A DNA stretch of 64,000 nucleotides from Delphinus delphis (GCF_949987515.2 NC_082694.2:64292080-64356079); one strand, 5' to 3'. Positions 11,838 to 24,959 are shown, counted from the stretch's first letter. The notes: generated from the sequence alone by a model not told the origin. Numbers and translations are program-made.

Positions 11838-12637
11838 CCTAGTACTTATCTTATAACTGGAAGTTTGTACCTTTCGACTGGCTGCATCCAGTTCCCCCTC
11901 CCCCCACCACCCATCACTGGTAACCACAGTCTGATCTCTTTTTCTGTAAGTTTGTTTGTTTTTGAAGTATAATTGACCACAACACTGTTAATTCCTGTTA
12001 CACAACGTAGTGATTCATTATTTCTATACATTTCAAAACGATCACCATGATAGGTCTAGTTATGTCACCAAAGATATTACATAGTTACTGACTACCTCCC
12101 CACTTATTTCACTTAGCATAACACCCTCTAAGTCCATCCATGAAATGGTAAGACTTCCTTCTTTTTTATGGCTAAGTCATATTCCATTGTATATTTATAC
12201 CACATCTTCTTTATTCATTCATCTATTGATGGGCACTAGTTGCTTCCATATCTTGGTTATTGTAAATAATGCTGCAATGAGCATAGGGGTGCATATATCT
12301 TTTCAAATTAGTGTTTTCATTTTCTTCAAATACCCGGAGTAGAATTGCTGGATCATATGGTAGTTCTATTTCTGTTTTTTTGAGGAAACTCCATACTATT
12401 TTCCATAGTGGCTGCACCAATTTACATTCCCAGCGACAGCGTACAAGGGCTCCCTTCTCGCCACACTGTCGCCAACATGTGTTATTTGTGGTCTTTTTGA
12501 TGATAGCCATTCTGACAGTTGTGAGGCGATATCTCACCGTGATTTTGATGTGCATTTCCGTGGTTAGTATGTTGAGCATCTTTTCATGTACCTCTCTTCT
12601 CTGGAAAAATGTCTAGTCAGATCCTCTGCCTATTTTT

Positions 12638-12919
12638 TTCTATAAATTTATTTATTATTTATTTTTGGCTGCATTGGGTCTTCGTTGCTGCATGTGGGCT
12701 TTCTCTGGTTGCGGTGAGTGGGGGCTACTCTTCGTTGCAGTGCGCGAGCTTCTCATTGCGGTGGTTTCTCCTGCTGCGGAGCAGGGGCTCTAGGCATGCG
12801 GGCTTCAGTAGTTGTGGCACGCGGGCTTAGCTGCTCCGAGGCATGTGGGATCTTCCTGGACCAGGGCTCGAACCCGTGTCCCCTACATTGGCAGGAGGAT
12901 TCGCCACCAGGGAAGTCCC
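12638..12919 (-). repeat. CHR-type SINE inside the L1, antisense
   Basis: Reverse orientation, from 'tttggctgcattgggtcttc' to 'caccagggaagtcc'. The target duplication cctctgcctattttt / cctctgcccattttt flanks it at 12623-12637 and 12920-12934. The element lacks a short stretch just before its head. Confidence 0.95.
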
Positions 12920-13075
12920 CCTCTGCCCATTTTTAAATTGGGATTTATTTTTATGTTGAATTATATGAGTTCTTTATACATTTTGGATATTAATTCCTTA
13001 TTGGATATCATTTACATATTTGCATTTCTTATTTTTTATTGTGAATACTTATTCCTTAGAACCTTGTTGGAATAA

Positions 13076-15316
13076 TGCATTGAGGTCTGTGTTCAAAATG
13101 CATGCCTCCAAAGAGGTTTATTTTGTCACAAATATCTGGTGGCACATCAATCTGGGTGGGCCAGATATAATTTTTGTCTTTAGGCCCACACAGGGAGTAT
13201 GAATTCCAATATTAAGCAGCCTTGCTGTTAGGAATTATCAGAGAATTTTCAGAGAAGAGATTTTTCATTTTTTTCCCCCCTTAACCCAGAGCCAAGTCTG
13301 AGACAGAGAAATATTCCATCAATGTCCCTCTATGGAGTGAGTTTTTGTTGTAACTGTTGTTACACTTTTCATGGAGGATGGTCCCGGATACAGAGGATCC
13401 CTGAGTCAATCTTCTTACTCAAATGGATCCTAGGTTTTGTCCCATGTCTCCAAGCATGCTCAGCCCATTAATACCTAAGTTTACCCCCCAGGAATTAGTA
13501 GATGCTTTCAGAGCACACAGCCCCTTTAGCATTTATTTACTTCTCTTGATTCATGCTTTATGACCACCAAGAATTTCCCTATTTCCCCACCAATTCAGCC
13601 ATCTCTTTAAAAGGAATTTTTAAATAAATGTTTTATCCAGTATATTCAGTTCTTTTAAGCATGGGTTTCTCTGGATGTCTAATCATATTGTTGGCAATTA
13701 ACATTGATATTTATTTTACTATATTTTGTTCCAAATGTACATTACTTAATAGCTGTAGTAATTAATAATACTAGATAATTATTAATACTAGTAATACTAA
13801 ATAATTATTCATAATAGGAGTAACAATACTTTATATACATATAGAGAGAGACCTTTAGCATTCAGTGCTTTTCTTTTCATTTAATCCTTACCATCAGTCT
13901 GTTACGAAGCAATACAGGAATTATTTTCATTTTCTAAAGCTTAATTATGTTCAGCAATCCCCAAACACAGGCAAGTATCAGAATCATCTTTGGAGCTTTA
14001 AAAAAACACATTTGCTCAAGGCTAGGGGATCTAAATCTCCTAGGTTTGAATCTAGGATTTTTTTGTTTCCTGTGTTTTGGTTTTTGTAAAATTCTTCAGG
14101 TGGTTCTGATTCACAGCCCTGGTTAAAAATTCACCATGCTTAAAAAAATCCACTAGACAACTCACTGAACACAGCTAGGGCTTGAATCCAAGAATTCTGC
14201 CTCTAATTAATTACTCCCCCCTCCCCTCTCTGAACTGATTTTGAAACTAATTAACGTACTGATGATGCTGGACTCAGACAGATGGAAATTAAAATGTCAG
14301 TTTTATTATTTTGATGTGTTATCACATTTGGGCCTCCTGATACTTCTCCTGAAGTTTAGTTCTTGGATTGATCCATAAAGGAAGAGTTTGGGACTACAGA
14401 GCAGATACATTCCTCAACCCAGAATTACTGCCCCATTAAGGAGACTAAGAGGGGGGCTAACTCTCAGACAAGGCTGGGCCTTGACTTTTTGTGCTTCCAT
14501 TGAGAGCAGGGGTGGGAAGAGAATGCGACCTCTCTTTTGGCAGGAAAGTGAGAAGGGGAACGGGGGAGGGAGGGAGGGGGAAGGAGAAGAGAGGAAGAGA
14601 GGGAGGGCCGAACTTGTCTAGTTCCTTAAGTCACTCCTGCACTGGAGTAAACACAGAGTAGAGATGCTAAATTATTCCTCCTGTTCTTCTCCTTCCTAGA
14701 ATGTGGAAGGAAATTCTGTTTCTTTTAAGGAAAATTAATGACTGGCGAATAGGTGTTCCTTTCAACACCTCCTATGTCTGACACTATTTTCCTATCAGTA
14801 CCTCCCTTAAAACCAGTCAAGAGGGGCCTCTGCCTTGACCTTTCACTTTGATGGGTCCCTCTCTGTCCCTCTACAGACACCCCTCACTCATGGGACCAAG
14901 AGAAAGGGACATGCCTACCTAAAGCCTATACTACCCCCACCTTCTAGGCCATGCTTAGGTAACTGAGACCCCAGAATCCCCTGCCCAAACACCCAAAGCC
15001 TGCATCACAGAGCTGCGTAGACCTCTTTCCCAGCCCTATATTCCCAAGGGTAGAGTGGCCTCTGGTCTTGCACCCCTAGGTCTGAGGGGTAGCATTATAA
15101 CTGTTTGTGGGGGGTATGATAGACCTGAGACGTGTGCTGGGGTGTGCACACTGGTGCACAAGAGGCCCCAGAAGACTAGGGTGCACTGAAGGAGGGCCGA
15201 CTATCCCTGCACCACCCTCTTCTGGTCTGGAATTCTGAGGTTTTGAATATTCTAAGTTAAAATATGACCCGCCATTGTAAGTCAACTATCATTCAATTTT
15301 TAAAACTGCCCTTCCA
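13076..15316. other. Intergenic DNA with low-complexity tracts
   Basis: No gene is visible. An AT-rich stretch of repeated 'taataatacta'-like units lies at about 13740-13830. A diverged MER5-like piece ('tatcagaatcatctttggag ... caggtggttctgattcacag') lies near 13950-14130. A purine-rich (G/A) tract lies at about 14545-14605. Confidence 0.5.
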
Positions 15317-16976
15317 GAATTAATATTGTTAAAATAACCATACTACCTAAGGCAATCTACAGATTCAATACAATCCCTATCAAATTACCAGTGGCATTTT
15401 TCACAACCAGAACAAAAAATCTTAAAAAATTTGTATGGAAACACAAAAGACCCCAAATAGCCAAAACAATCTTGGGAAAGAAGAACAGAGCTGGAGGAAT
15501 CACAATCCTTGGCTTCAGACTATACTACAAAGCTACAGTAAACCAAACAGTATAGTACTGGCACAAAAACAGAAACAGAGATCAATGGAAGGGAACAGAA
15601 AGCCCAGAAATAAACCCACGCACTTATGGTCAATTAATCTATGACAAAGGAGGCAAGAATATACAATGGAGAAAAGGCAGTCTCTTCAATAAGTGGTGCT
15701 GGGAAAACTGGGCAGCTATATTTATAAGAATGAAATTAGAACATTCTCTAACACCACATACAAAAATAAACTCAAAATGGATTAAAGACCTAAATGAAAG
15801 ACCAGATACTATAAAGCTACTAAAGGAATACATAGGCAGAACACTCTTTGACATAACCTAGAGCAATATATTTTTGGATCCATCTCCTACAGCAAAGGAA
15901 ACAAAAGCAAAAATAAACAAATGGGACCTAGTTAAACTTAAAAGCTTTTGCACAGCAAAGGAAACAACTGAAAAAACAAAAAGACACCTATTGAATGGGA
16001 GAAGATATTTGCAAATGATATGACCAATAAGGGGTTAATATCCAACATATATAAATAGCCCATACAACTCAACATCAAAAAAACAAACAACCTGATTAAA
16101 AAATGGGCAGAAGAACTGAATAGACATTTTTCCAAACAGGACATGCAGATGGCCAACAGCTCATCAGATGTTGAGCACATGAAAAGATGCTCAACATCAC
16201 TAATCATCAGGGAAATGCAAACCAAAACCACAATGAGATATCACCTCACACCTGTCAGAATGGCTATCATCAAAAAAAACACAAATAACAAATGTTGGTG
16301 AAGATGTGGAGAAAAGGGAACCCTGTACGCTGTTGGTGGGAATGTAAATTGGTGCAGCCACTGTGGAAGACTGTATGGAGCTTCCTCAAAAAACTAAAAA
16401 TAGAGCTACCATGTGACCCAGCAATTCCACTCCTGGGTATATACCCGAAAAAAAAAAACACTAATTTGAAAAGATACATGCACCCCAATGTTCATAGTAG
16501 CATTATTTACAATAGCCAAGGTATGGAAACAAGCCAAGTGTCCATCAGCAGAAAAATGGATAAAGAAGACATGGTATATATATACAATGGTACACTACTC
16601 AGCCATAAGAAAGAATGAAATTTTGTCATTTGCAACAACATGGATGGATGTGGAGGGCATTATGCTAAGTGAAATAAGTCAGAGAAAGACAAATATTGTA
16701 TGATATCCACTTATATGTGGAACCTAAAAAATACAATAAACTAGTGAATAAAACAAAAAAGAAGGAGACTCACACATATATCAACAGAAAACAAACTACT
16801 GGTGACCAGTGGGGAGACTGAAGTGGGGAGGGGCAATATAGGGGTAGGGAAAAAAAAGGAGTTATTATGGGATTGTATGAAATCATGTGTGTGAAACATT
16901 TGGAAACTGTAAAGCACTATAGAATTTAAACAATCTTTCATTCAATAAAAATTTTTAATAATAAATAAAAAAAAAT
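15317..16976 (+). mobile_element. 5'-truncated L1 retrotransposon (ORF2 3' part and 3' UTR)
   Basis: Starts inside ORF2 reverse-transcriptase-distal sequence ('atactacctaaggcaatcta', 'acagattcaatacaatccct') and runs through the C-terminal ORF2 region ('actggcacaaaaacagaaac', 'tacaatagccaaggtatgga') to a 3' UTR with an AATAAA-rich tail. Flanks share a decayed duplication (ctgcccttccag / atgcccttccaa). ORF2 is broken into short frames of about 70-110 codons, so the copy is dead. Confidence 0.9.
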
Positions 16977-16977
16977 T

Positions 16978-19900
16978 TTAAATGCCCTTCCAAGTCAGAA
17001 TGAAGGAATATTTGTCAAGATCAAAAAACAAAACAAATTTTATTTAACAGTTTCTTAGCTTGGTTTATAACTTTTAAATAATTTAGACATATGGTATGTG
17101 GGCCTCCATTTGTACTCTGGCTCAAAGCCCCACCATATTAAAGGCAGGCCTACTTCCATGTGCTTAATTATAAACTTAAGTAATTAAAAAAAATTTTAAA
17201 GCCTATCTCTCTCTCTCTCTCTCAGATGTGTATGTGCACATTCATAGGAAACAGTCTAGAAGAATATGCAGAAAAATGTTAATATGGTTATCTAGTATGG
17301 GGGTGCGATTTTGGGTGATTTAGTGTTTTTCTTCTAGCTTGTTAACTTTTTGACAATGAACGTGGAAGGAACACGTGTGTAATTTATTAAAGTAGGAAGG
17401 TGAACATTAATCAGGGCATGCCTACCCACCCCCTCAAAATAAATAACCTTGTTTCCTACTGGTTATGATCAAGGGCACCAACTGCGCATATGAAGCACAC
17501 TCTAGCTCTGCTACTGCTACATATTTTTTTTGTGAAAAAGAACTGTTGGGGCATAAACAGGTTTTCTGGCCAGACGGCTGTAAAAATACCAAGACAGCTT
17601 TTATCAACCCTGGCACCAGACATCTTATAGGCCAAACTGATTTCAGTAAGTAGAGTGATAAAGGGCACACAGAAGACTGGAAACAATTCTGCAGTATTGT
17701 TTCTCAAGCTCTAGGGTCATGACCCCACAGGGATTACAGAAATTGGAGCCAAGTTGCTGGATGCCCCCATCCAGGGACTCCACCAGTCCCTGGGACCCAA
17801 AAGACCATCCACAATGCCCCTTTCTCTTGATCATAACAAGAACTAATTGTGCTCAGTTGCTCACAAAACACTTTGCACACATCATCTGATATGACCCCTA
17901 TAGCAATTCTGTCTGGTCTGTAGGCTATTTGCATTTTATAGTTGAGAGAATTGAGACCCAGAGGTTCAGATGCTCAGGTGTGGTCACAGCTAGGAAGTGG
18001 TGAAGCTGGGACTTAAATCTAGGTCTTCTAACCCTGAGTTTATCCTAGGCAGCCAATTCCCCATTTCACCATTTGTTCTGCCTACTCTCCCTCATCACTG
18101 TTACTCTTTCCTTTTCCTAGCACCAACCCAAGAAATCCTGATGATAGGAACTTGGTTTTGTTTCTCCTTGACTTTATAAAAATCTATCACAGTCTTTCCT
18201 TCTTCCCTTCCCCTATCCGCACCTGTAGCCCAGAAACATGGAAAGTTTGCAACAGAATGAAAATGCTGAGAATCACGACACTTTGGCATCATGGTCCAGC
18301 AGCACTAAATGTCATTAAGCTCCCAATGGAGAACAGAAAAGGCTGTATCAATGCTTATTACCAAGTGGTTTCTAAGACACTCTTATTTGTATTTCTATTA
18401 AATTTTACTTTCAAAGCACTTCCACATGCATCTTCCCAATTGATCTTGTGATAACATCTCTGTCATATGGATCACTGACAGTTTACAGAGAGGCTAAGGA
18501 CTTCCTCAAGTCCCATGGTAATAGAGTCTTCAAGAAGCATTTCTCTGTCTGTGAGCAGCTTTGTGTAATAATATCTGTATGCCTATAGATGCTCATGTTC
18601 ATTTGAGCCCTCAGTCTGGAAAAAGTTAGCAATGCATGGGTCAGCTCCTTAACAACATTAACATGATTTACCTCCCCCCACCCCTTTCTGGCAACACCAC
18701 AAAAGATTCAAAAATGGCTGATACTTACCGTTCAGAGGACCACTTTCATAATAGCAGCTTTCTGCCTCACATTACTTGGCGGGAGTCCCTCTTCATAAAT
18801 CACAATGTTGGCACACGGCCAAGAGATGGTGTGGTTGACTCACAGGTCACTGTGTTTATAAAAAGTCAGAATAATAAAAAGGAAGGCAGATCTGACATCA
18901 CTGGCAAGAGAAAAATTTTAGTGTTGTGCAAAGCGAACTAATTACAGCTAGCTCTGAACAGTGCGGGAGGAGTGAAGACCTTGTTGGACAAATCCAATCC
19001 CGAAAAGGTCCACATAGAAGGTCCAACCACTCTACTAAGAGTTTGCAAATCTCCTCAAAATTGACATTAACTTGTTATTTATCCTAAAGTCAAAGGGAAA
19101 GACAAAATCTGCTCAAGCGAACTCTTTATTAACCACTTTATTAACCACGGTGAAAGAGAAGGCACTTTATAATAAAGTAATGAGAACACACACACAAATG
19201 CACACAAAATTGGTTTCTAAATTGGCTTTGCTGTGAGCTGCATATCCTGAGTAAAAAAGTACCTCTTTGTCCACTAAGCTACTGCAATTTTAAAAAATAA
19301 GAAAAGAAAAAATTTCAAGATAAGCTCAGCTTTTATAGTCCACTTGGTGAAAACCTAATGCAGCTACAATTATTATTAGGCCTTGGTCTGTGAAAGACTC
19401 TCTAAGAGTTAAAAGCAAGCCAGCACTACCTTTAGCCCATAAAGGATTACTCTTTTATTAGTATAGTCTTGGGATTAGTGGAAATGTCTATCTAATGAAT
19501 GCAGCTACTATATTTGAGCACATGCCTGAATAAGCTGCTTGTTGATTGAAACCTATCTATTTATAAGCACTTCTGCACGTTGTGAAAAATCCATCTGTAT
19601 CACCACAGCATGGCGCCCACCATTTCAATAAAGGCTCTTTGCCATTTCACTATAGAGCCTGCTGAATGAACGGGCAGAAAGGAAGTGTGTTGCACCCACT
19701 TAACAGGTTTTATTCCTCACTCTTGGCAAATAGAGTTACCTTATCTAAACACCAACTTAGATGAATGTGAATGTTATACAAACAGAAAAAGGAAAAAAGA
19801 ATACTTTTCATCAGACTCACCTAGGGTTTTAACCTAGTAGACTTACCATAATTTGGATAAATGGTCACAAATAGCCCAAACTTGGCCATACCTCTGCTTA

Positions 19901-20050
19901 TGTCACAATCTTTGAATGTAGTCTGGAAAGTAGGTGAATTTACTACACATACTTGATACCATTTCTTCACATTTCTGCTTATGAAAGCACACTAATAGAT
20001 GTCCAACAGAAACAAGTACAGCATGAAGAGAACAGCCTTGATACAACATT
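16978..20050. other. Intergenic DNA, no gene recognised
   Basis: Apart from an antisense MIR at about 17840-18060 this stretch is unique-looking. A (tc)n run sits at 17209-17223. Several 60-100 codon frames occur on both strands but none has a family resemblance. Confidence 0.45.
17840..18060 (-). repeat. MIR, antisense
   Basis: Reversed MIR order: 'caaaacactttgcacacatc', 'gcattttatagttgagagaa', 'gtggtcacagctaggaagtg', 'tgggacttaaatctaggtct'. Confidence 0.6.
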
Positions 20051-20059
20051 AAATAAGTC

Positions 20060-20271
20060 GGGGACTTCCCTCATGGTCCAGTGGTTAAGATTCTGCCTTC
20101 CAATGCAGGGAGTGCAGGTTCGATCTCTGGTCGGGGAGCTAAGATCCCACATGCCTCGGGGCCAAAAATCCAAAACATTAAACGGAAGCAATACTGTAAC
20201 AAATTCAATAAAGACTTTAAAAATGGTCCACAAACACAAAAAGAAATCTAAAAAAAAAATACACCAAAATG
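20060..20271 (+). repeat. CHR-type SINE (extended-tail form)
   Basis: It starts 'ggggacttccctcatggtcc', carries 'ggttcgatctctggtcgggg' and the same extended 3' tail as the copy at 1403 ('caataaagactttaaaaatg'). Target duplication aaataagtc at 20051-20059 and 20272-20280. Confidence 0.92.
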
Positions 20272-22845
20272 AAATAAGTCAGTGCTTTCAATGTTTGGGG
20301 TCCTCATTACTGTACTGAGGCTTCATCTGAGGTAAGGCCAAGCTGTCCACCCCTACATGGGAACCTCAAAGTCCACTCTGGGATTCTGCAGTTCTGAACC
20401 TCACCACTCTACTCACGACCCCTCAACACACCCCCCATGGCGCTGCTTCCCAGACTCAGTATCAACTCTCCAAGCTTCCTGAGTTTTGGGTTTGGGTGTA
20501 GGGAAGTGATTTCTTATTCCATTTGGGTTTATTTTAACTCCTTTGCAGTTAGGGTCCCCATTTACTATGTTGCTTCTTTGGAAAAAGGCCAACAAAGAAT
20601 TTATTAAAATAAAGATCAAATAATCCTAAATAATCTTAACAGATCACAGGCAATTGTTAACTGAAATTTCACAGAATTTCTCTCCTTGAAAAACTTTATA
20701 AACAATGAAAGGCAATCTTTCCAGGTATCCCATTGTTGGAAAGAGAAGACTGAAATCAGCTGACCATTGGAAGTTCTTTCTAGCCCCAACATAGCAAGTA
20801 CAAAGAATGCAGGTTTCAGCAGTCTTCGAATTCCGGCTATTTCTCTTTCTTTAGTTTACTGGTGATGTCGCAAACCTACCTAGTACATAGTGAGTACTCG
20901 GTAAGTATTATTATTTATGCTGTGGGAACTAAATAAAGATTAAAGGATAACACCTTTATATTTTTCTAGTTGATAAGACAAAAAAGTAATTCTGAAAACC
21001 AATGTATTAATACTAAAAAACCAAAGTTGAAATCTATAAAAGATAAGGCATTTGGAAATAGCAAGTATATAAATCATAACATAGCAATACAAAGCATCAA
21101 AGACCCTATTGGAAATGATATACAGCTGTTTAAACAGATACTCTGTTACTGACTCTGCACCTGGGTGAAAGTGCTATAAGAGATATTAAGAACTTGATAG
21201 GAGGTACTATTATCACAACACTCTCTACAGATGAAAAAATCAAGTACCAGAGTGTTAAGTAATAAGTGTTAGGAGGTGGTACAGATGAGGTTTTGCTAAA
21301 ACCCAAGTTTTTCCTACTTTACCATAGTACCTACCCCCGACATTTTCTTCAATTATGTTAAACATTCACTTAACATTCACTCACCTAGTAAGACTATTAA
21401 ACATAACTAATAGGTCTATATCTTTAAAAGAAGATATCTAATAGCTCTTTTGTGAGATCATCCCAAGAAAAAATAGGTGTAGGGCAGCTTCCTGGAGACT
21501 TTGGTCCACTATAGCATTTGAAAATAGGACTGAAAGGTAATAATCCTTTTAGGACTTGGTTTGTGGCAGTTCACACTCACCAGTGCCTTTCTACTTTGAA
21601 CCCAAAGGAAAACAAACTGAGAACTAAAAACTTCTAAAACCTGGAAATTCTTCTTCAATCTTCTACTCGATTCCTGAAATCTTTACCCTTTTCAGTATTT
21701 ATCTGTTTTCTATTGGGGTTCACAGCTAGGTACCGATAAAGAGGTTTTAATCTTAAAACCTCGCTCCCTCCATCCAACCATCCACCCACCCACCTATTCC
21801 CCAATGGCTTCCATAAAAGATTCAAGTGGACATTTAATGTTAATTCATGCTACTACATCATTTTACTGGTCTTTCTCATAGTTACTGCATCTCCTGTAAG
21901 AGAAACTGCTTTGAGACATACATCAGCTTTTTTTTTAGGCTAGTATGATACTAGAAAAGACAAGCAGGTGGTTAAGTAAAAGAAGCACTGCTAAGCATTC
22001 ATAACCAAAATTCACTGACGAAAGTTTTTAAAAACATTTTTTTTAATGGTCAGAATACTTACATTTGTGGATTACATATTTTTAAATCTCCAAAGGCAGT
22101 AGAAACTCACAAAGCAGCAAGGGATAGAAATTATTCACATTTTATAAATAAGAACATGGAAAACAGCAAGGGTCAAATGACTTATGCATGGGACCCAATA
22201 TTCAGCAACCCAAGCCAGGACTTCAAATTCCTTACTATGACTTTTGTAGTGAGATTATTAAGCTCAGCTGCTGCCTTCAATATTTGTTTCCATAGACATT
22301 ACTAAGAAAACATTTTACTTTGGCATTTTTGTAATATGGCACCATTTATAGCTGTCTTCACTCATAATAACCTTATTAAATAACCATCTTTAGGGCTGGC
22401 AGTATACACAATGAGGGTCAGCCTGGTTACTAGTGGCTAATGGCTGAGTCAAAATTTGAGTTATGTCATTTTTTTCTTGCATTTTCCCTTATTTAGAAGT
22501 TAAACCATACCCACATTTCTAACTTAGCCAAGCCCATATCTTTTGGACCCAAATACAAAATCTCAAGAAGCGTAAAGGTTTCCATCACCAAAAGTACTCT
22601 TTTATCACTTTTGGATAACACATCAGCCAATCTAATGATTCCACAAACTTGTAGCGTGTGATTTCTTTTTTTCCTGTTTAGACTTTTTCCAAAGAATGAT
22701 CTAATTCATTTTAGGCTGTGACAGAATAAACCCTACGCTAAAAAGAAAACTACATTTTTTTTGCTCTTTGTGCTGAAATACCTGAAGGATAATAAAAATA
22801 GTGAATTCAACTGTAATTAAGCCTAAAGAAAGAAGGAAGGAACAT
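20272..22845. other. Intergenic DNA just downstream of TTC27
   Basis: No SINE or recent L1 is visible over about 2.5 kb. A faint antisense MIR-like piece is near 22110-22230. A short L2-like 3' end ('cctagtacatagtgagtact') is near 20876. No coding exon was found. Confidence 0.45.
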
Positions 22846-22851
22846 TTTATT
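22846..22851 (-). promoter_or_regulatory. TTC27: Possible distal poly(A) signal
   Basis: On the minus strand this reads AATAAA, 164 nt past the TTC27 stop. It is a possible alternative to the nearer signal at 22918-22923. Confidence 0.3.
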
Positions 22852-22917
22852 TAATGTATTTCAGAAAGTTCAAACATTTGGAAAGATCACAAAAGAATGT
22901 TACCCATACAAGAGAAA

Positions 22918-22923
22918 TTTATT
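22918..22923 (-). promoter_or_regulatory. TTC27: Poly(A) signal AATAAA of TTC27
   Basis: On the minus strand this reads AATAAA, 92 nt past the TGA stop. T/G-rich sequence ('ttcttttgtgatctttcc') follows within 45 nt, as expected for a downstream element. This predicts a very short 3' UTR of about 110-120 nt. Confidence 0.7.
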
Positions 22924-23014
22924 AAAAAAATTAGTATCTTGTAGTTTAGATACACAGGTATAAGAGAAATTCCAGAAGGTGAAGCACCTTTTCCAGAAGC
23001 TGTTCTGAGGATGG

Positions 23015-23137
23015 TCAATACTGATTTCGAAATTGGTTGCTTAGGTCTTGAAGCTCTGTTACTAAGGTGTCCATTGCTGCTGTTTCATCAGCTAACTCCC
23101 TGGAAATTTCTCCACTTACCACATCTGTAAAAAGTTG
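23015..23137 (-). CDS. TTC27: TTC27 last coding exon (C-terminus and stop)
   Basis: After the acceptor 'ctttgtgttgcag' the minus strand reads [20 protein letters not shown] and on to the C-terminus [12 protein letters not shown], then TGA at 23015-23017. That is 40 residues plus stop, entered in phase 0, which fits the phase-0 donor of the exon at 27139. The sequence is predicted helical and rich in charged and Leu residues, and closes the C-terminal helical part after the TPR array. The ending FRNQY agrees with my recollection of mammalian TTC27. The 3' UTR continues to about 22900. No truncation is seen. Confidence 0.96.
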   Translation of the reverse strand, partial: QLFTDVVSGEISRELADETAAMDTLVTELQDLSNQFRNQY

Positions 23138-23766
23138 CTGCAACACAAAGAACAAGGCAGAACTATCAAAACGATGAAAATCTCTTTAAAATAATATAGA
23201 TAGAGTACAGAATTAAAATTCCCTTTGCTTAATAATACATTATAGTAGCAACAGTAGTATTTGTTCTATTCGCCATCCTGAAATATACAAGCTGCAACAA
23301 TTAAAGGATGAATCAAACAATATGCCTGAACTTGTAAATTCAAATCAGCTCTGCTCTTCAAAATGGTTGCCTTGAATATTGATTATATTATTCATTTCAA
23401 TGTCATAAGATGGTTTTTGGATAAAGAGACATCATTCATCCAAACAAAAGAAATCTATTCTTTGTGTATACAAGCAAAACAAATGTATTTTATATTCAAG
23501 TTCATATAAATCATACTTTTATGCTAATTATTTGAAAATTAATATGTCTTAGGACTCAGAGGCCACAAAGATCATCAAAATTTGGTGACAGCAAAAAAGC
23601 CCAGCAAAATAAAAGTGCCCCCCTTCGGTAAAAGGAATTGCCTTGGGAGGCATATTGCAACATACTCCAATAATGCCACCATGGCTGAAACATTCTGGAA
23701 TGCCTCTCTAGGAGCTGCCTGCTGAGCCGGTATAGGCACCCAAGAAATCAGCTTCAGGATTTTATG

Positions 23767-23768
<2 letters not shown>

Positions 23769-23812
<44 letters not shown>
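23769..23812 (+). repeat. (TG)22 microsatellite
   Basis: An uninterrupted run of 22 TG units in the last TTC27 intron, followed by tgcgtgcg. Likely length-polymorphic. Confidence 0.97.
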
Positions 23813-23816
<4 letters not shown>

Positions 23817-24284
23817 CGTACATGTGTTTTAATCAGAAATGTAATTTACTCAGTTTACCATAAATCTTTTTCATCACAACTGACTAGATGATTTGTTTAC
23901 AAAAATCAAATTTACCATTACAATATAACTATTTACTACCACCATAGATGATAGCAATTGTTCTGACAGCTATTTTAAAAAGGGAATTCTGAAGATGTTC
24001 TGAGTGACGGCATCATCACTACAATAAGCTTAGAGTTTCTCATAGTGATTTATGGAGCAAAGAACATTCACTTGAATGCAGAACTTCAAAAATGCTTTGC
24101 AAAGCTTTGCCACATTACTGTGTAGTCACGCCTTGTACAGCATTTCACAACAGATTGACATACCAACCGCTGCGATGTGATCAGTAGAGAAAACACCTTT
24201 GAGGAAAGTAACTTGGACTCACATAGCATATTTGTTTTTACTAAGAATTACAGTACTTGCAAATCATCATAAATCTGCACCACT

Positions 24285-24596
24285 GGGACTTCCCTGGTGG
24301 CGCAGTGGTTAAGAATCCACCTGACAATGCAGGGGACACAGGTTCGATCCCTGGTCTGGGAAGATCCCACATGCCGCTGAGCAATTAAGCCCATGAGCCA
24401 CAACTACTGAGCCTGTGCTCTAGGGCCCACAAGCCACAACTACTGAAGCCCGCGTGCCTAGAGCCCGTGCTCCACAATAAGAAGCCCGTGCACCGCAACG
24501 AAGACTAGCCCCCGCTCGCCGCAACTAGAGAAAGCCCACACACAGCAACAAAGACCCAATGCAGCCAAAAGTAAATTAATTAATTAAAAAATAGTG
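24285..24596 (+). repeat. CHR-type SINE, long form
   Basis: Starts 'gggacttccctggtggcgca', has 'ggttcgatccctggtctggg', the 'gccacaactactga' unit block and ends 'acccaatgcagccaaaagta'. Imperfect target duplication tgcaccact / tgcatcact. Antisense to TTC27, in its last intron. Confidence 0.95.
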
Positions 24597-24959
24597 TGCA
24601 TCACTTCCCTATAAAGTAAGGAGAAAGCAGAAAGAAACTTAGGCTTAGAAAGAATGAATAATTTGCTGAGGATCCCATGGAGTGTAAGTGGTAAATCTGT
24701 TCTGTCTCCAGGCTCTCCAGCGTTTTCACCAACCGCCCTCACGACCCCCTGCAGCAAATCTGTACAAGGACAGGGTGCTGAGGGCCGAGGAGTTACTGTG
24801 TCCTGGCCAAGCATGGACTTCATGACTTTAGGTGAATCTCTAGGTTCTACCTAGGAGTTTAATTCCATGAAGTCCCAGGCCTGGCAAGAAAAGACCAGAG
24901 ATTCATGCAAACCAAGCCTGCTATTTAACACAGTTATCGTCATTCATTTTCACTTTTTT

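Larger units (their letters stand above)
11265..13075 (-). repeat. L1 3' end, antisense, split by two SINEs
   Basis: The left part is the reversed L1 3' UTR ('ttttattgagatataattga', 'tgtacattacatccctagta', 'ataactggaagtttgtacct'). It continues into reversed ORF2 C-terminus ('tggctaagtcatattccatt', 'ggttattgtaaataatgctg', 'gaattgctggatcatatggt', 'ttccatagtggctgcaccaa'). SINEs at 11543-11837 and 12638-12919 interrupt it. ORF2 is not intact. Confidence 0.8.

Noticed and set aside
16292..16703. L1-like frames of 71 and 108 codons that could look like a reverse-transcriptase gene
   Set aside because: They are remnants of a 5'-truncated, frameshifted L1 ORF2 with no catalytic part, not a functional gene.
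1..22800. Search for LTBP1 exons on the minus strand
   Set aside because: No EGF-like or TGF-beta-binding (8-Cys) exon pattern was recognised, so LTBP1, expected downstream from human gene order, is not reported.
23575..23823. 82-codon minus-strand frame starting with a His-Thr run
   Set aside because: The His-Thr run is simply the translated (TG)n microsatellite.
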